Source: Trichomonas vaginalis G3
Taxonomy: Eukaryota > Parabasalia > Trichomonadida > Trichomonadidae
Length of the DNA stretch: 64,000 bases
NCBI RefSeq assembly: GCF_026262505.1
Contig: NC_067207.1
Coordinates: 27,806,082-27,870,081 of the forward strand
Direction of reading: 5' to 3'
Shown here: in pieces, positions 37,240 through 47,210 of the stretch
Position numbering within the stretch: the first letter of the stretch is position 1
Layout of the letters: each line of letters begins with the position of its first letter
Made by a program: the position numbers and the translations under genes
Notes under the pieces: generated by a model
The model's input: the letters and a program-made list of their open reading frames with translations, nothing else
Told to the model about the DNA's origin: nothing
Databases searched by the model: none

Positions 37240-38019
37240 TTAGGCTGGTGGGGTATCTTCTGCAACAGGATACTGGACATCCTCTGGAATTGGCTCATCT
37301 GCAAAGACGATGTCTTTAATTGACTTTCTTTCGACAGTTCCGCCGTTAAGAACATATTCTGGGAATGTTGTTCTAAATTTCTGAGCTTCTCTAAATAATT
37401 GCATCAAAAACTGAGATAAAATTGCAATTAAAGTCTTTGCTGGTGTATCTAAGCCATTTTCACGTTGATTCATCAACTTCTTAACTGTTTCGATGAAGTC
37501 TTCATTGTATTTTTCATAGTTCTCTTTTGTAAGTTTGTATTCTGCTTCCGCTTTTTCAAATCCAGAGGATTTCTTTTCGGACAGGTACTTATAATTTGCC
37601 CTTGCGTGATCATACTGTTTTACTGCTTCATCACGTTGTTTTCTTACTTCTACTAATCTCATAACTTCACTTTGGAATTTTGCTAAGGGAGAAACGATAA
37701 GAGGTTCTATGCGTGGTACGAAAAAGTTTGTTGTAAGATTGTCAAATTGTTTTCCGAAACTTTCAATTGTTATTGCTTCATTTTTAACGTTTTCGGGAAA
37801 TTCTTCAGACCAGACAGTAAGATTTGATCCGAGTCGAGCACAAATTCTGCTTACATTACTGATTTGTTGTTGAAGTTGTGCTAAAGTTGTAATAATCTGT
37901 GAAGTATCTTCTTGAAGGATGGAAAAGTTTTTCGCTGCGATATCATAGCGTGGATCTAATGTGGGTTCTACTGTTGGATATCCTATTGTTGCTAAGGCTG
38001 AATCTAAGAATCTACGCAT
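37240..38019 (-). CDS. BAR-domain-like protein
   Basis: 259 residues. Helical throughout, with the amphiphysin/RVS161-like order: an N-terminal amphipathic start (MRRFLDSALATIG), helix 1 around NFSILQEDTSQIITTLAQL, a long helix 2 (SPLAKFQSEVMRLVEVRKQR, DEAVKQYDHARANYKYLSEK) and helix 3 (TLIAILSQFLMQLFREAQKF). The phrase KQYDHARANYKYL is typical of BAR domains, which form crescent dimers that bend membranes in endocytosis. I use the ATG at 38019, just after the initiator-like CCATATTG at 38026-38033. Divergent from the VPS9-like gene, a plausible functional partner. There is no SH3 domain. Confidence 0.75.
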   Translation of the reverse strand: MRRFLDSALATIGYPTVEPTLDPRYDIAAKNFSILQEDTSQIITTLAQLQQQISNVSRICARLGSNLTVWSEEFPENVKNEAITIESFGKQFDNLTTNFFVPRIEPLIVSPLAKFQSEVMRLVEVRKQRDEAVKQYDHARANYKYLSEKKSSGFEKAEAEYKLTKENYEKYNEDFIETVKKLMNQRENGLDTPAKTLIAILSQFLMQLFREAQKFRTTFPEYVLNGGTVERKSIKDIVFADEPIPEDVQYPVAEDTPPA

Positions 38020-38025
38020 TTTTGT

Positions 38026-38033
38026 CAATATGG
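38026..38033 (-). promoter_or_regulatory. Inr-like site of the BAR-like gene
   Basis: CCATATTG on the - strand fits YCA+1YWYW, with transcription start about 38031 and a leader of about 12 bases. Confidence 0.55.
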
Positions 38034-38108
38034 ACCCAAAATAAAATAATTTTAGACCCCAAATATCAAGAAAATTAATCAGACGAAAATTTATATTACA
38101 ATTTAATG

Positions 38109-38116
38109 TCATTTTT
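38109..38116 (+). promoter_or_regulatory. Inr of the VPS9-like gene
   Basis: TCATTTTT is an exact Inr match; inferred start A38111, leader about 50 bases to the ATG at 38161. It lies in the 141-bp divergent region with the BAR-like gene. Confidence 0.7.
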
Positions 38117-38160
38117 GTGCTGTATATAGCAAGTTGATTCCGAATTTATTTTTTAAAAAA

Positions 38161-40299
38161 ATGCATCCGCTTTTACCCAATATTTCACAAGAGATTTATG
38201 ATCAATTATGGGCAAAATCAGCGGAGTTAGCTTCATATAACAAGCAATATGAAGAAATGCGGGAGTCTAATAAAGATTTAAAGCGAAAATTGTTATCATA
38301 TCAAAATCATTTCTTGTATCGAGGCCCTTTAGTCTATAAAAGGATCTCAAAACGTTTATCCACCGAACAGTCACTTGCAAAATTCTCAATTAAGAATACA
38401 ATATTAAGCGAATTAACAGATTCAGTCGTTATTAACTTTATCAAGTCAATTATCGATAATAGACAAACACTCATATACAGACTTAACTTAGATCCGCAAA
38501 TCAATCAACATAGCGAATACAATTTATTCTTTTTATCATTTTTACCTCTTGATTTTTTCGCAACTTACGTAATTCCTCCAATTTTTGGATTTTTCACAGG
38601 ATCATCAAATATATCTGATTTTATAGAAGCTGTCAGTATGGCATTTGACGTAGAAGCCGTTCATCCTGAGCCTTTTATTGCAAATTTTCATAAAACGTTC
38701 TTATGCGCTGTACTCACTCGTTTTTTTCTAATGCCACAGTTTAACAAATTCATTTTCAAGCATCTTTCAGGAGTTTACGAATTTTATAATCAATTGAAAA
38801 TCCAACCATCGGAAGAGCTTACAAAAATGCAGTATTCAAAGTTCTTTGCCTCATTCCTAATGGAAATGACCGCTGCTGTTCCATTCTGGCCTAATTTCTT
38901 AAGATTTTTATTCCAAAGATTATCAAGAAAGTTTCCTGTTAAATTTACAATAGTTATCAGTGTAATTATACACTGCATATTGATCCCGCTTCTCCAACAT
39001 CCAAAATTATACGGAGTTGTGCCTGAAGCCTGTAATCTTCCAGAAATCAACTTTGAAGGGTTCAAAGATTTCATTTTAACACTTTGCGATCCATCACTAA
39101 CAGGATTGCGCAAGAATGAAGCCTTTGAACGAGGAATTATTGCAAATTTAGTTGCAGTTTTGTTAGATCCGACCCAGCCAACTAATTATGGTCCTGAAAT
39201 TGATGAATCCGCAATCTCTGCCATTGCTTTATTGGCTCTTTCCAGGTTTGAAACCGATGTTGCCGCTAAAGAAGCAATTTCAACTTTAGTTTCTTCGATT
39301 CCTGGCTGTTCAATCTTCTCTTTCTCCATAGAATCAAAGCGAAAGAGGTACAGATGCGATGAATCTTTGAATCTCTTGTTAGAACTCCTCACACAGACAA
39401 ATCCAGATTATAATATCTACAATTTATCGCCAAGATTATCAGCGATAAAGAGCACATTGTCACAGAGATACTTTGAATATGACAGAGTCCTTGAAAATCT
39501 CGACAAAGAGCTAGAAAAGTGCACAAATTCCATGGTCGACCTTGTAGGAGACTCCAAACAGCTTACAGAGATGATTACTATGTGCGAGGCAAGTCTTAGA
39601 AGATCAGAGACCATACAAGTCTCCAGGATCATCGCTCAAATGCGTGAAGAAAATAATGTTTTGAGCGATGCTGAAAAAAGAAAGACCACTTTTGCAAATG
39701 ATGTTAATTCTTTAGGCCAATTCTGCGTTTGGAACTTGGATAACTACTATAGTCGTAACCAATGGCTAGAGGATCTTATGCCTTTAGTCGCTAGAACCTT
39801 CCATTCTCAATTGGTCAGCGAATATCCAATAACAGGAATTTCAAGGACACAGGGAAGTTCCGACGCCGATAGAAAATTAATTTCAAGGAAAAAAGAAATT
39901 TTGGAAAAAATCAAAACAAGAGGTGTCGATAGTCAAACGATGAAAGTCATCAACGACACATCAGCTCTAGAACCTGTTGCAAATAGATTAGTCGCTGCAA
40001 GTAAGATTGATTCCCCTTGTGATTGTACAATTTTGATTGAAGAAGCACTTGGAAATGCAGAAAACTTGTTTTTATTTGCTAATGGTGTTGTCCCTGAAGC
40101 GAATCAGTTGATGCCGACCCTTGCAACATTGTTCGTTGTTGCACAAATGGAAAGTCCTTTTTCTTTTTGTAATTGGCTGAATAATCACCTCTCTTCTGTC
40201 TGCGAACTAAGACCAGATTGGTTTAAGAATGGAGATGGTGCAAGAATGGAACATTTCTTCAAGTTAGGTGAATGGATTCAAGAACTTTTAGATGAATAA
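38161..40299 (+). CDS. VPS9-domain-like protein (putative Rab5-type exchange factor)
   Basis: 712 residues starting MHPLLPNISQEIYDQLW, with an N-terminal coiled coil (ELASYNKQYEEMRESNKDLK), a large helical middle, a second coiled coil (about 435-510) and a C-terminal segment SPCDCTILIEEALGNAEN followed by EANQLMPTLATLFVVAQ and PFSFCNWLNNHL. The last part resembles VPS9 domains (...aDdllPvLiyvi...a.p....n..yi), which load GTP on Rab5-type GTPases at early endosomes. The helical middle may correspond to the GAP-like part of GAPVD1-type proteins, but I cannot confirm this. Start chosen by the Inr at 38109-38116. Confidence in the domain is moderate, in the gene high. Confidence 0.62.
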   Translation: MHPLLPNISQEIYDQLWAKSAELASYNKQYEEMRESNKDLKRKLLSYQNHFLYRGPLVYKRISKRLSTEQSLAKFSIKNTILSELTDSVVINFIKSIIDNRQTLIYRLNLDPQINQHSEYNLFFLSFLPLDFFATYVIPPIFGFFTGSSNISDFIEAVSMAFDVEAVHPEPFIANFHKTFLCAVLTRFFLMPQFNKFIFKHLSGVYEFYNQLKIQPSEELTKMQYSKFFASFLMEMTAAVPFWPNFLRFLFQRLSRKFPVKFTIVISVIIHCILIPLLQHPKLYGVVPEACNLPEINFEGFKDFILTLCDPSLTGLRKNEAFERGIIANLVAVLLDPTQPTNYGPEIDESAISAIALLALSRFETDVAAKEAISTLVSSIPGCSIFSFSIESKRKRYRCDESLNLLLELLTQTNPDYNIYNLSPRLSAIKSTLSQRYFEYDRVLENLDKELEKCTNSMVDLVGDSKQLTEMITMCEASLRRSETIQVSRIIAQMREENNVLSDAEKRKTTFANDVNSLGQFCVWNLDNYYSRNQWLEDLMPLVARTFHSQLVSEYPITGISRTQGSSDADRKLISRKKEILEKIKTRGVDSQTMKVINDTSALEPVANRLVAASKIDSPCDCTILIEEALGNAENLFLFANGVVPEANQLMPTLATLFVVAQMESPFSFCNWLNNHLSSVCELRPDWFKNGDGARMEHFFKLGEWIQELLDE

Positions 40300-40991
40300 T
40301 TTTTTTTTATTTATGTAATTTTTTATTGTTTGTATTTTAGTGTTATGTAAATATTTAGTGTGACTTTTTATAAGATACTTATGTTTATTAAGGCGTTTTC
40401 AAGACGAATTTTGAAATCAATTTCATAAATATTTAATTGGGAGAAAGGATATATTGTTAAGTTTTTCTACAGTCTGATGCATCCCCCCATTCATTATACT
40501 GATCCAAGCTTGATCAATCGAATGGTTTGTGGACAGATGCTTCTGTTTAATTATTTTGAAAATATCACTTTTAGTTGCTTTAAGGCCTGGTGCACTATAC
40601 AAGAAACATATGTTTCTCACTAGAAATTAAATTTTCAAATTATAAAGCATCCCACGAATGTAAGTTATGCATGAATTTCTCCTATTATATGATTTAAGTA
40701 TGATAATTTAACTTTGATGGATAAATCTATGAGCTAATTACTTTTTTGATGAAGATTTTCTATAAATAATGATTTGATAGTGATTTCATAATCAGAATAA
40801 TAAATAACAAAGAGAAAGTGTTTACGCCATTGTGTTAATTTGCTATAATCTTGATAATGAATTTCGTTGATAAAATTTTTTGAATCTTATAGATGTGAAA
40901 AAACGAATTTTCTTGAAAGGCATTATATAAGGATCGATATTATCTTGATTATGAAAAAATCATAGAAAAAAAAATTATATAACGAACAAAA
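40300..40991. other. AT-rich intergenic DNA with a possible relic
   Basis: A 65-codon open frame on the - strand (40423-40620) reads SAPGLKATKSDIFKIIKQK and could be a decayed fragment of an unknown gene. Nothing else is supported. Confidence 0.4.
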
Positions 40992-42800
40992 ATGTCGAGG
41001 GGAATGACATTGTCTCGTCCCTTGGACTATCGTTATGATCCTTATTACAAGAGCAGTAATATGCGAGTAACGACTAGATCCGGCTACAGAGTACAATTAC
41101 AGAATACCGATGTTGCAGGATCTGATAGACCTTTATTCTTTGCAATGCCTGTTCGTAATGCAACATTAGATGCAAACGCAGATGCCCCACCACCAGAAAT
41201 TATACTTGCAAAAAACTTAGGAAATACAGGACCTAATACATCAACAGAGAAAGCATTAAATTCAACTTCTAAACAAGAAGACGAAGTTTTCGAAAAAGTA
41301 GACATCATGACACAGACAATGTACAGAGAGTCAGAAGCCCAAACAGATCCATGGCTCCCAGATACAACAGATCACGTTAAACCTCGCGAATGGTTTGATG
41401 AAGAAGAATTAGAAAATATTTCGCTTGAAGAGCGCCAGCAGAAGCTTGTTGCTCTTGAAGTCGAACAGTGGGCTAAGCGTGAGCGTGCCATTGTCGATCT
41501 ACAACAAAGACGTCTTCAATTACTTGTCAATAACTTCCAAGTTCGTGAAGGAAAGGAAGCCACCAAGCGTCGCGAGCGTGTTGAGGCTGTCCTTAAAGCA
41601 AGAGAAGAGCAGAGAAAGAAAGGCGTCGAAATGATCGAAAAGAAACGTCTGAAAGTCCTTCGTACACTTACAGAACAGAGGCGTCAAATGACAGCCAAGA
41701 AGCATACAAAGCGCGATATCGTCTCAGATTACGCAGATCGTGGCAGTAGCGCATATGCTCCATTACGTCGTCAAGGCCGCGCCGATGCCATGTGTTACAT
41801 GCATCCCGCTGTCTACGGCAAGCGCGACATTACAACCGACGAGTCCCTTGCCGCTCTCGATGAGCTCGAACAATTATATCATCAAACAACAGTTACTCCT
41901 CTCAAAGCGGAGAAGACAATGCGTCGTGCCGAGCGCAACCACCAAGAATTCCTTCGTACCGTCGAACGCTCCGTTGACGAGAAGCGTGGCCAAGTCGAAC
42001 ACAAAGTCCAGACCCTCAAAATTGCTCAGCGCATTGAGAAGCCACCACCACGTCCACCGACACCAGAATCCAAGCCAGGTGTTGAGAACGACGAGCGCGA
42101 GATGGCCGTCATCCTCATCCAGCGCCTCCTCCGCGGCAGAGCCCTCCAATCAGAGATGTACCATTGTTTGGAGAACCAGCGCCAGTTGATCCGCGAGTTG
42201 AGAACAGTCGAAGCACTCAAGGACGCGGAAGAGACAGCGGAAGACGAGAAGGAGAAGGAAGTCATCCAACAGGCAAGACAACAGAGAGAACAAGCTGCAA
42301 CAACACAAGGAAAAGTCGTTGGAGAAATGCTCGCATTCCTCAACCACCAACTCAGAAGGAGATTGGAGGAACGCCGTATCGACGCGATGATGAAACTCGC
42401 AGAGAGAGAAAGAAGAAGGAGAGAGGCTGAAGAAAGTGGAAGAAGAGAAGAAGAACTCAAGAGACAAGCAATTGAAGATGAGGCATTCAGGAAAGTTATG
42501 GGAATTAACTACGAAACTACTGAATCTTACCTCGAATCAATTATCAACAGATCAATCGAAACAGCTGCTGAAGAGTTGGCTACAGCTACTGCTAAGAGAG
42601 ATGCTGAGAAGATCACAAAGTTCACTTCTACAGCTGCAAATACTCATGGTGATTCTGCTATTGTCGCTAGAGATTTGGTCGCCGCTTTCTTGTTCCCAGA
42701 AGTAGAGAGAGATTCTATCAGAAAGAGACTTAGAATAGAACAGAAGAAGTATAGAAAGGCTGCTGAAGATGCTGTTGCTGGTATTAAGAATAAGATTTAA
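40992..42800 (+). CDS. CFAP91: Cilia- and flagella-associated protein 91 (CFAP91/MAATS1/FAP91)
   Basis: 602 residues. The diagnostic motif TQTMYRESEAQTDPW near residue 108 and the following PREWFDEEELENISLEERQQ are the MAATS1/FAP91 signature. Long charged coiled coils follow, with an IQ-like segment (AVILIQRLLRGRAL) and a C-terminal helical end. CFAP91 sits at the base of radial spokes and the calmodulin-and-spoke-associated complex of the axoneme, linking spokes to dynein regulation. Trichomonas has five flagella, so the gene fits. Length is shorter than metazoan orthologues (about 770). Codon use is GC-rich in the middle. Stop reads TAAA. Confidence 0.88.
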   Translation: MSRGMTLSRPLDYRYDPYYKSSNMRVTTRSGYRVQLQNTDVAGSDRPLFFAMPVRNATLDANADAPPPEIILAKNLGNTGPNTSTEKALNSTSKQEDEVFEKVDIMTQTMYRESEAQTDPWLPDTTDHVKPREWFDEEELENISLEERQQKLVALEVEQWAKRERAIVDLQQRRLQLLVNNFQVREGKEATKRRERVEAVLKAREEQRKKGVEMIEKKRLKVLRTLTEQRRQMTAKKHTKRDIVSDYADRGSSAYAPLRRQGRADAMCYMHPAVYGKRDITTDESLAALDELEQLYHQTTVTPLKAEKTMRRAERNHQEFLRTVERSVDEKRGQVEHKVQTLKIAQRIEKPPPRPPTPESKPGVENDEREMAVILIQRLLRGRALQSEMYHCLENQRQLIRELRTVEALKDAEETAEDEKEKEVIQQARQQREQAATTQGKVVGEMLAFLNHQLRRRLEERRIDAMMKLAERERRRREAEESGRREEELKRQAIEDEAFRKVMGINYETTESYLESIINRSIETAAEELATATAKRDAEKITKFTSTAANTHGDSAIVARDLVAAFLFPEVERDSIRKRLRIEQKKYRKAAEDAVAGIKNKI

Positions 42801-43398
42801 AATATTAAATTTTTTATTTCTTGATTTATTTAAAACATAAAATTATTTTTCTACCTAATGCATTACACTGAACATTATAACTTTAGAAAAATTTCATGAT
42901 AGTTACAAAAACATTCAACTTTAAATTAATTGTGATCTTTAAGTGTTTGATTCTATCATATGACATGTTTTATATAATAATTAATATAGATTGCAATTAA
43001 AATGTTCGAAATAACGAAACACTCTGTACCAAAAACATCTCTTATTGTTACATTATTTATGTATATGAAAATGGTGATGATTGGGAATGTTGTGGATAGC
43101 TTCATAAACGTATATTTATTGTTTAATAAAATTGATGATCTAAGACCTGAAGCAAGATATAAAGGGCTTATGATCTGTGAAAAAAAGACTTGTATTATAG
43201 TGTATATTATAAATTTATATTTGAGTAGGCCTCGATGTGATGTAGGAAAAGATAGTAACTAGGACGGTGATTACAGGCCTTCCATTGCCAGCCCAAACGT
43301 ATGGATACCCATCATTCAAACTGAAGAAGTACGATATAAAAGTTATGAAAAGTGCAAATCAAATATGATAGTTACTAATTCGGCTCAAAAATCGTGAA
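42801..43398. other. AT-rich intergenic DNA
   Basis: An 86-codon open frame (43002-43262) has no recognisable motif. The last 130 bases before the tRNA are somewhat richer in GC; no further RNA gene is recognised. Confidence 0.45.
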
Positions 43399-43472
43399 GC
43401 TTTCCTAGCTCAACAGGATAGAGCTTTGGACTTTTAATCCAAGGGTTTGGGGTTCGAGTCCCCAGGATAGCG
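43399..43472 (+). tRNA. tRNA-Lys (anticodon TTT)
   Basis: Full cloverleaf: acceptor GCTTTCC / GGATAGC with one T-T mismatch, D arm GCTC / GAGC, anticodon stem TTGGA / TCCAA with loop CTTTTAA (anticodon 43433-43435), variable loop GGGTT, T arm TGGGG TTCGAGT CCCCA. Box B GGTTCGAGTCC is perfect. Discriminator G. A TTTTTT run directly follows as polymerase III terminator. No intron. CCA is not encoded. Confidence 0.95.
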
Positions 43473-43635
43473 TTTTTTAAAGTCAAAATCAATATCTCAG
43501 AAGAGAAAGCAAAAAGATGAATATTTTTAGCGGGAAAAGTGTTTCTTCATATTCGCGTTGCTTAATACCATTTGTGTTGAAAAAAAGATGTGAATCTCTA
43601 TCATATTAATATTTTATTTAAAAATATAGATAAAT

Positions 43636-44514
43636 TTAAATTGTGCATTCATATTTTTTAAGAACTTCGACTGCATCCTTGCAATTGTAGAGCATTGCTT
43701 CTCTTAGAGGTGTTTTGTTTGCGCTATTCTTTATATTTTTATCAATTTTCGAAATTTTTAGAAGACATTCGCAAACATCAGCTCTATTCGACTGAGCAGC
43801 AAGATGTAATGGTGTGTTACCTGAAGAATCTTTTGCGTTTACGTCAATGAACTTTAATGCGAACTTAACTCCTTTAACATTTCCACTGATACAGAATAAG
43901 TGAAGAACTGTCTTTTCACTGTTATCCCTTGTCCTTATATCAGCGTAAAATTTCTGTAATTTCTTAACTAGAGCTACATTTCCTTCAAAAGCAGCTTGAA
44001 GAATTAATTCATGATCAAAAGTGAAATTACTGTGAATTTCTGTATATTTTTCATCAACCGCTGTCTTAATTGTTAACTCATCACCTTCTTCTGCTGCTTT
44101 AGAAAGAATTTCATAAATCTTTGGAAAATCTTCTGTTTTCTTACTGCATTTTTTGAGATTTTTGATATTTTCGTCTGTTGTTAAGACACTTCTTGCTTTC
44201 ATCCCCTCTTTGATCGTGTAAGAAACATCTGAAAGCAATTTTACATCTAATTTTCTAACAAAGAAGTCTAAAACTTCGATAGCATTGTCAATATTGCTGA
44301 CAAAGTTAACTTTAGTGTGCTGCATGATTTCAAAGAGTTCATTGGCCGCGAAAATTTTATGTAATCGATTAAAAATTTCGAAGAATTCTTTCTTATTTAA
44401 ATTGCACAAATCAAGGAGATTGATGATATCTGTTTTACTCCTCATACGGAGGAACTCGTCATCCATGCACCAGCTTTCAACAACTTTAGACAAGTGTTCA
44501 AGGTCGTTTGACAT
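43636..44514 (-). CDS. ankyrin-repeat protein
   Basis: 292 residues. The first ~165 residues are helical and fit the N-terminal part of trichomonad ankyrin proteins. Four or so ankyrin repeats follow, e.g. DNSEKTVLHLFCISGNVKGV, DSSGNTPLHLAAQSNRADV and NSANKTPLREAMLYNCKDAV. Ankyrin repeats mediate protein binding; trichomonads have hundreds of such genes. A near-Inr TCACCTTT at 44528-44535 gives a leader of about 19 bases and supports the ATG at 44514. Convergent with nothing; the tRNA lies beyond its 3' end. Confidence 0.85.
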   Translation of the reverse strand: MSNDLEHLSKVVESWCMDDEFLRMRSKTDIINLLDLCNLNKKEFFEIFNRLHKIFAANELFEIMQHTKVNFVSNIDNAIEVLDFFVRKLDVKLLSDVSYTIKEGMKARSVLTTDENIKNLKKCSKKTEDFPKIYEILSKAAEEGDELTIKTAVDEKYTEIHSNFTFDHELILQAAFEGNVALVKKLQKFYADIRTRDNSEKTVLHLFCISGNVKGVKFALKFIDVNAKDSSGNTPLHLAAQSNRADVCECLLKISKIDKNIKNSANKTPLREAMLYNCKDAVEVLKKYECTI

Positions 44515-44527
44515 TTATATTATTACG

Positions 44528-44535
44528 AAAAGGTG
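44528..44535 (-). promoter_or_regulatory. Inr-like site of the ankyrin gene
   Basis: TCACCTTT on the - strand differs from TCA+1YWYWT at one position; start about 44533. Confidence 0.55.
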
Positions 44536-45196
44536 ACAAAAATAAAATAGTGAATTGCGACTCAACTCAATCATTAGAGCTCTTAAAATAGCTTATTAGT
44601 TCATAGTATTTGGTTTTGAAGAGTTTATATAAATTAATTATATATAAAAATCAAAACGATCCTCATTCCAGCAGAAAAATCATGAATATCAATGCAGAAG
44701 AACAGATGAGAAATGCGTTATACATGTCAAATCTATATATGCTCTCAAAACTCTGAGTTCATGTAATTTTCAGCATCAAATAAAATGAACGCATATAAAA
44801 TATTAGAATTGGAGTCATTCAACGAAGTTAATTTCAATAAAAATAGTATTAAATACATAATATAAGAGCTATGCTTTTAAGTCATTAATTTAAAAAATAG
44901 AAGAAATTAATTTAGCTCCTTTTAAAAAATAAATAACTATTTGAATAAATTGTAAACTAAAGATATTAATCTTTGATTTTAATGGCATAATAAATATTGA
45001 TCAAAATCCATCATTTCAAAGTTTTTTTCTGACAGTGGAAAGAGTAGGAAATATAGCAATGTTTCATGATTATTTGTTAATCTGCATTGTATTTGGTCGC
45101 TAATACGTTATTATTGCGTTAGTCTTTGTAAGCCATTTTGTAACGTAAAACTTTTTTTTTCAAATTTGTAAAATTCGTTTTTTTGAAAATAAATCA
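44536..45196. other. AT-rich divergent intergenic DNA
   Basis: No gene seen. An Inr-like CCATTTTG at about 45133 could serve the ODAD3-like gene, with a leader of about 60 bases. Confidence 0.45.
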
Positions 45197-46783
45197 ATGA
45201 TGAATAAGCAGGAAGAAGACAAATCCAATGTTGCCGAGACATTTGAAGCTGATCTTGCTTCCATAAAGGAGAAAGGCAGAGATCTCAAAGGTACAGATCG
45301 TGACTTTTACAACTCAATTGTTCAGCGTTTGGAAAATAACGAACAAGTTCTTTCCGATTTAAGAAAAGAACACACGCAATTAAGGTCATCCCTTGCTCAG
45401 CTTACAAAAGAAAAGCAAAAGCGTACAGGATCTATTGATTTGCACGCTGATATTAAGCATTCAACACATGCAGTTAACTTACTTAAAAAACAAATCGATA
45501 ATTACAGACACAAAAAGCAAGAAGCCGTTAAGAGGCAGACAGAATTGCAAATTCAGCTTCAAAATCTTGAAGGCGCCACTCCACAAGCAGATTCTTCTTC
45601 CGAAAGGATTGCTTTGCTCAAAAACAAACTTGACAATGCAGAGATAAAGAACCAAGAAACAAAGCATCTTCTTAAGATTTACGACGCAATTATTTATCAA
45701 TTTAATCGTCAAAAAATGCAATGGAACAGACTTATCGAAGCACAAAAGAAAGAAATCGATCAAAAGAAACGCGATCTTGCCGACCTCGAGCTCATAGCTC
45801 GTGATTCTGTTCATTCAATGAACGCAGCTCGTTTAGAATACAACAACTTACAAGCAAAGACTGCTGCTGCTCGTGAGAAACGTGAGCAAATGCTAAAAAC
45901 AAAAACAACTCAATACCAAGCCAATTTGCATCAGCCGTTAATGGAAGATGCAAACGATGCAAGACAAGCTAAACCACAACAGTCATTGAACTCAACAGCA
46001 TCTGTTGTCAGGAATCGTAATAATCGCGCTCAGAAAGATAAGAAAGATGAGAAGTTTAGAACTGTTTCATCGAAATACGAAGAAATCGTAGAATACTTCG
46101 GAACAGGAGATCCAGAGGCCATCCTTAAGTTCTTCGAGGAAAGACGTAATACAACTGCTACATTAACCAAGCAAATTGAAGATCTCAAAGCAGTAAATGA
46201 ACAATTAGCCAAAGAAGCAGCTCAGAAACGTTCAGCAATAGATGAAGCTGAATACACATCTCATAAAGGTGTTGGTGGTAACAGACTTCTTTCAGAAGCC
46301 AAAAAGATTCTTTTGACAGAAAATGAAAAATTACAAGAAGCAGAAAAGGAGAAACTTGCAAGCATCCAATTTAAAGAATCTGTTGTTTCTGGCATCTACC
46401 ACCTTGCAGATGAGATGCAACTTGTTCAAAAAGAACCAATTAATACAAATTCTCCAACAGAAGTATTGGATTGGATCAAGAACCAGATAACTCTCATCAA
46501 GTCGAAGTTAGATGATGAAGACTACGATTTCATGCAGATTTGCAACGCACAAGTTGTCGCATCTAAATTTGCTGCTGAAAATAACTTCGATATCAGAGAA
46601 ACCGAGTCATCCAAGAGAATCATTAAGCCAAAGCTTGGCGAAGTTCTCAAACAGCAAAGACAAAAGGGCGACAAAGGCGAATTTGTTAGCAGAGTTATTG
46701 ATAGAAATGCAACAAAGGCAATGGCTCAAAGAATTGCTCAACAGAAGGCAGCTGAAATTGCAGCTAAAAAGAAGAAGATGTAA
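45197..46783 (+). CDS. ODAD3: outer dynein arm docking complex protein, ODAD3/CCDC151-like
   Basis: 528 residues, coiled coil nearly throughout. The stretch LLKIYDAIIYQFNRQKMQWN followed by IDQKKRDLADLELIARDSVH and MNAARLEYNNLQ parallels the core of CCDC151/ODAD3 and the Chlamydomonas ODA10/DC proteins, where a helix E-x-x-x-L-x-x-M/I-x-x-D-A/S follows a YxxxxxxLxxxxxxW block. The C-terminus is Lys-rich (AAEIAAKKKKM). The protein would anchor outer dynein arms to doublet microtubules. The related CCDC63/ODAD1 family is the main alternative. Two ATGs sit in tandem at 45197 and 45200. Neighbouring CFAP91 is also axonemal. Confidence 0.72.
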   Translation: MMNKQEEDKSNVAETFEADLASIKEKGRDLKGTDRDFYNSIVQRLENNEQVLSDLRKEHTQLRSSLAQLTKEKQKRTGSIDLHADIKHSTHAVNLLKKQIDNYRHKKQEAVKRQTELQIQLQNLEGATPQADSSSERIALLKNKLDNAEIKNQETKHLLKIYDAIIYQFNRQKMQWNRLIEAQKKEIDQKKRDLADLELIARDSVHSMNAARLEYNNLQAKTAAAREKREQMLKTKTTQYQANLHQPLMEDANDARQAKPQQSLNSTASVVRNRNNRAQKDKKDEKFRTVSSKYEEIVEYFGTGDPEAILKFFEERRNTTATLTKQIEDLKAVNEQLAKEAAQKRSAIDEAEYTSHKGVGGNRLLSEAKKILLTENEKLQEAEKEKLASIQFKESVVSGIYHLADEMQLVQKEPINTNSPTEVLDWIKNQITLIKSKLDDEDYDFMQICNAQVVASKFAAENNFDIRETESSKRIIKPKLGEVLKQQRQKGDKGEFVSRVIDRNATKAMAQRIAQQKAAEIAAKKKKM

Positions 46784-47210
46784 GAATTCCATAACTTCTT
46801 CCGGATTATTTTTATTTTGAATATCTTATTTATTTTATTTGATTTATTTCTTTCATTAAAGTTTCGATTAATAAATTGTCGACCTTTTTTTTCACTATCT
46901 CTCACTGAAAGTAGAAGATTAAGGGTGAACTTACGCCCCTACGACATGGCTTCAATTCACATGTTTAAGGTTAATTTTCAATGACACTCATAGGGTAACA
47001 GGCGTAAATTTAAGTATATCAAAAGTTTTAAATCTGGCATGGTGAAGGCATGCTTAATACATTAAACTTATCTTGCTTATGCAAGTAAATATATAAAATT
47101 TCGGTCTTTAGACGAATTCTTCTTTTCTTGTGAAAATGATTCTATATTGATATATTATTTATTCGATTTTAATTTATATATTGAGTTTTTATAGCACACA
47201 TATTTTAAAC
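46784..47210. other. AT-rich intergenic DNA with a short inverted repeat
   Basis: At about 46920-47020, TTAAGGGTGAACTTACGCC is separated by ~70 bases from GGCGTAAATTTAAG; TTACGCC and GGCGTAA are exact inverted copies. This may be a small miniature element or a remnant. No gene. Confidence 0.45.

Noticed and set aside
40423-40620. 65-codon frame on the - strand
   Set aside because: Could be a relic of an unknown gene but has no recognisable homologue or promoter.
41740-42467. Frames overlapping CFAP91 on both strands
   Set aside because: Ser/Leu-rich or Arg-rich shadows of the coiled-coil coding sequence.
43002-43262. 86-codon frame on the + strand
   Set aside because: AT-rich, no motif and no initiator; not supported as a gene.
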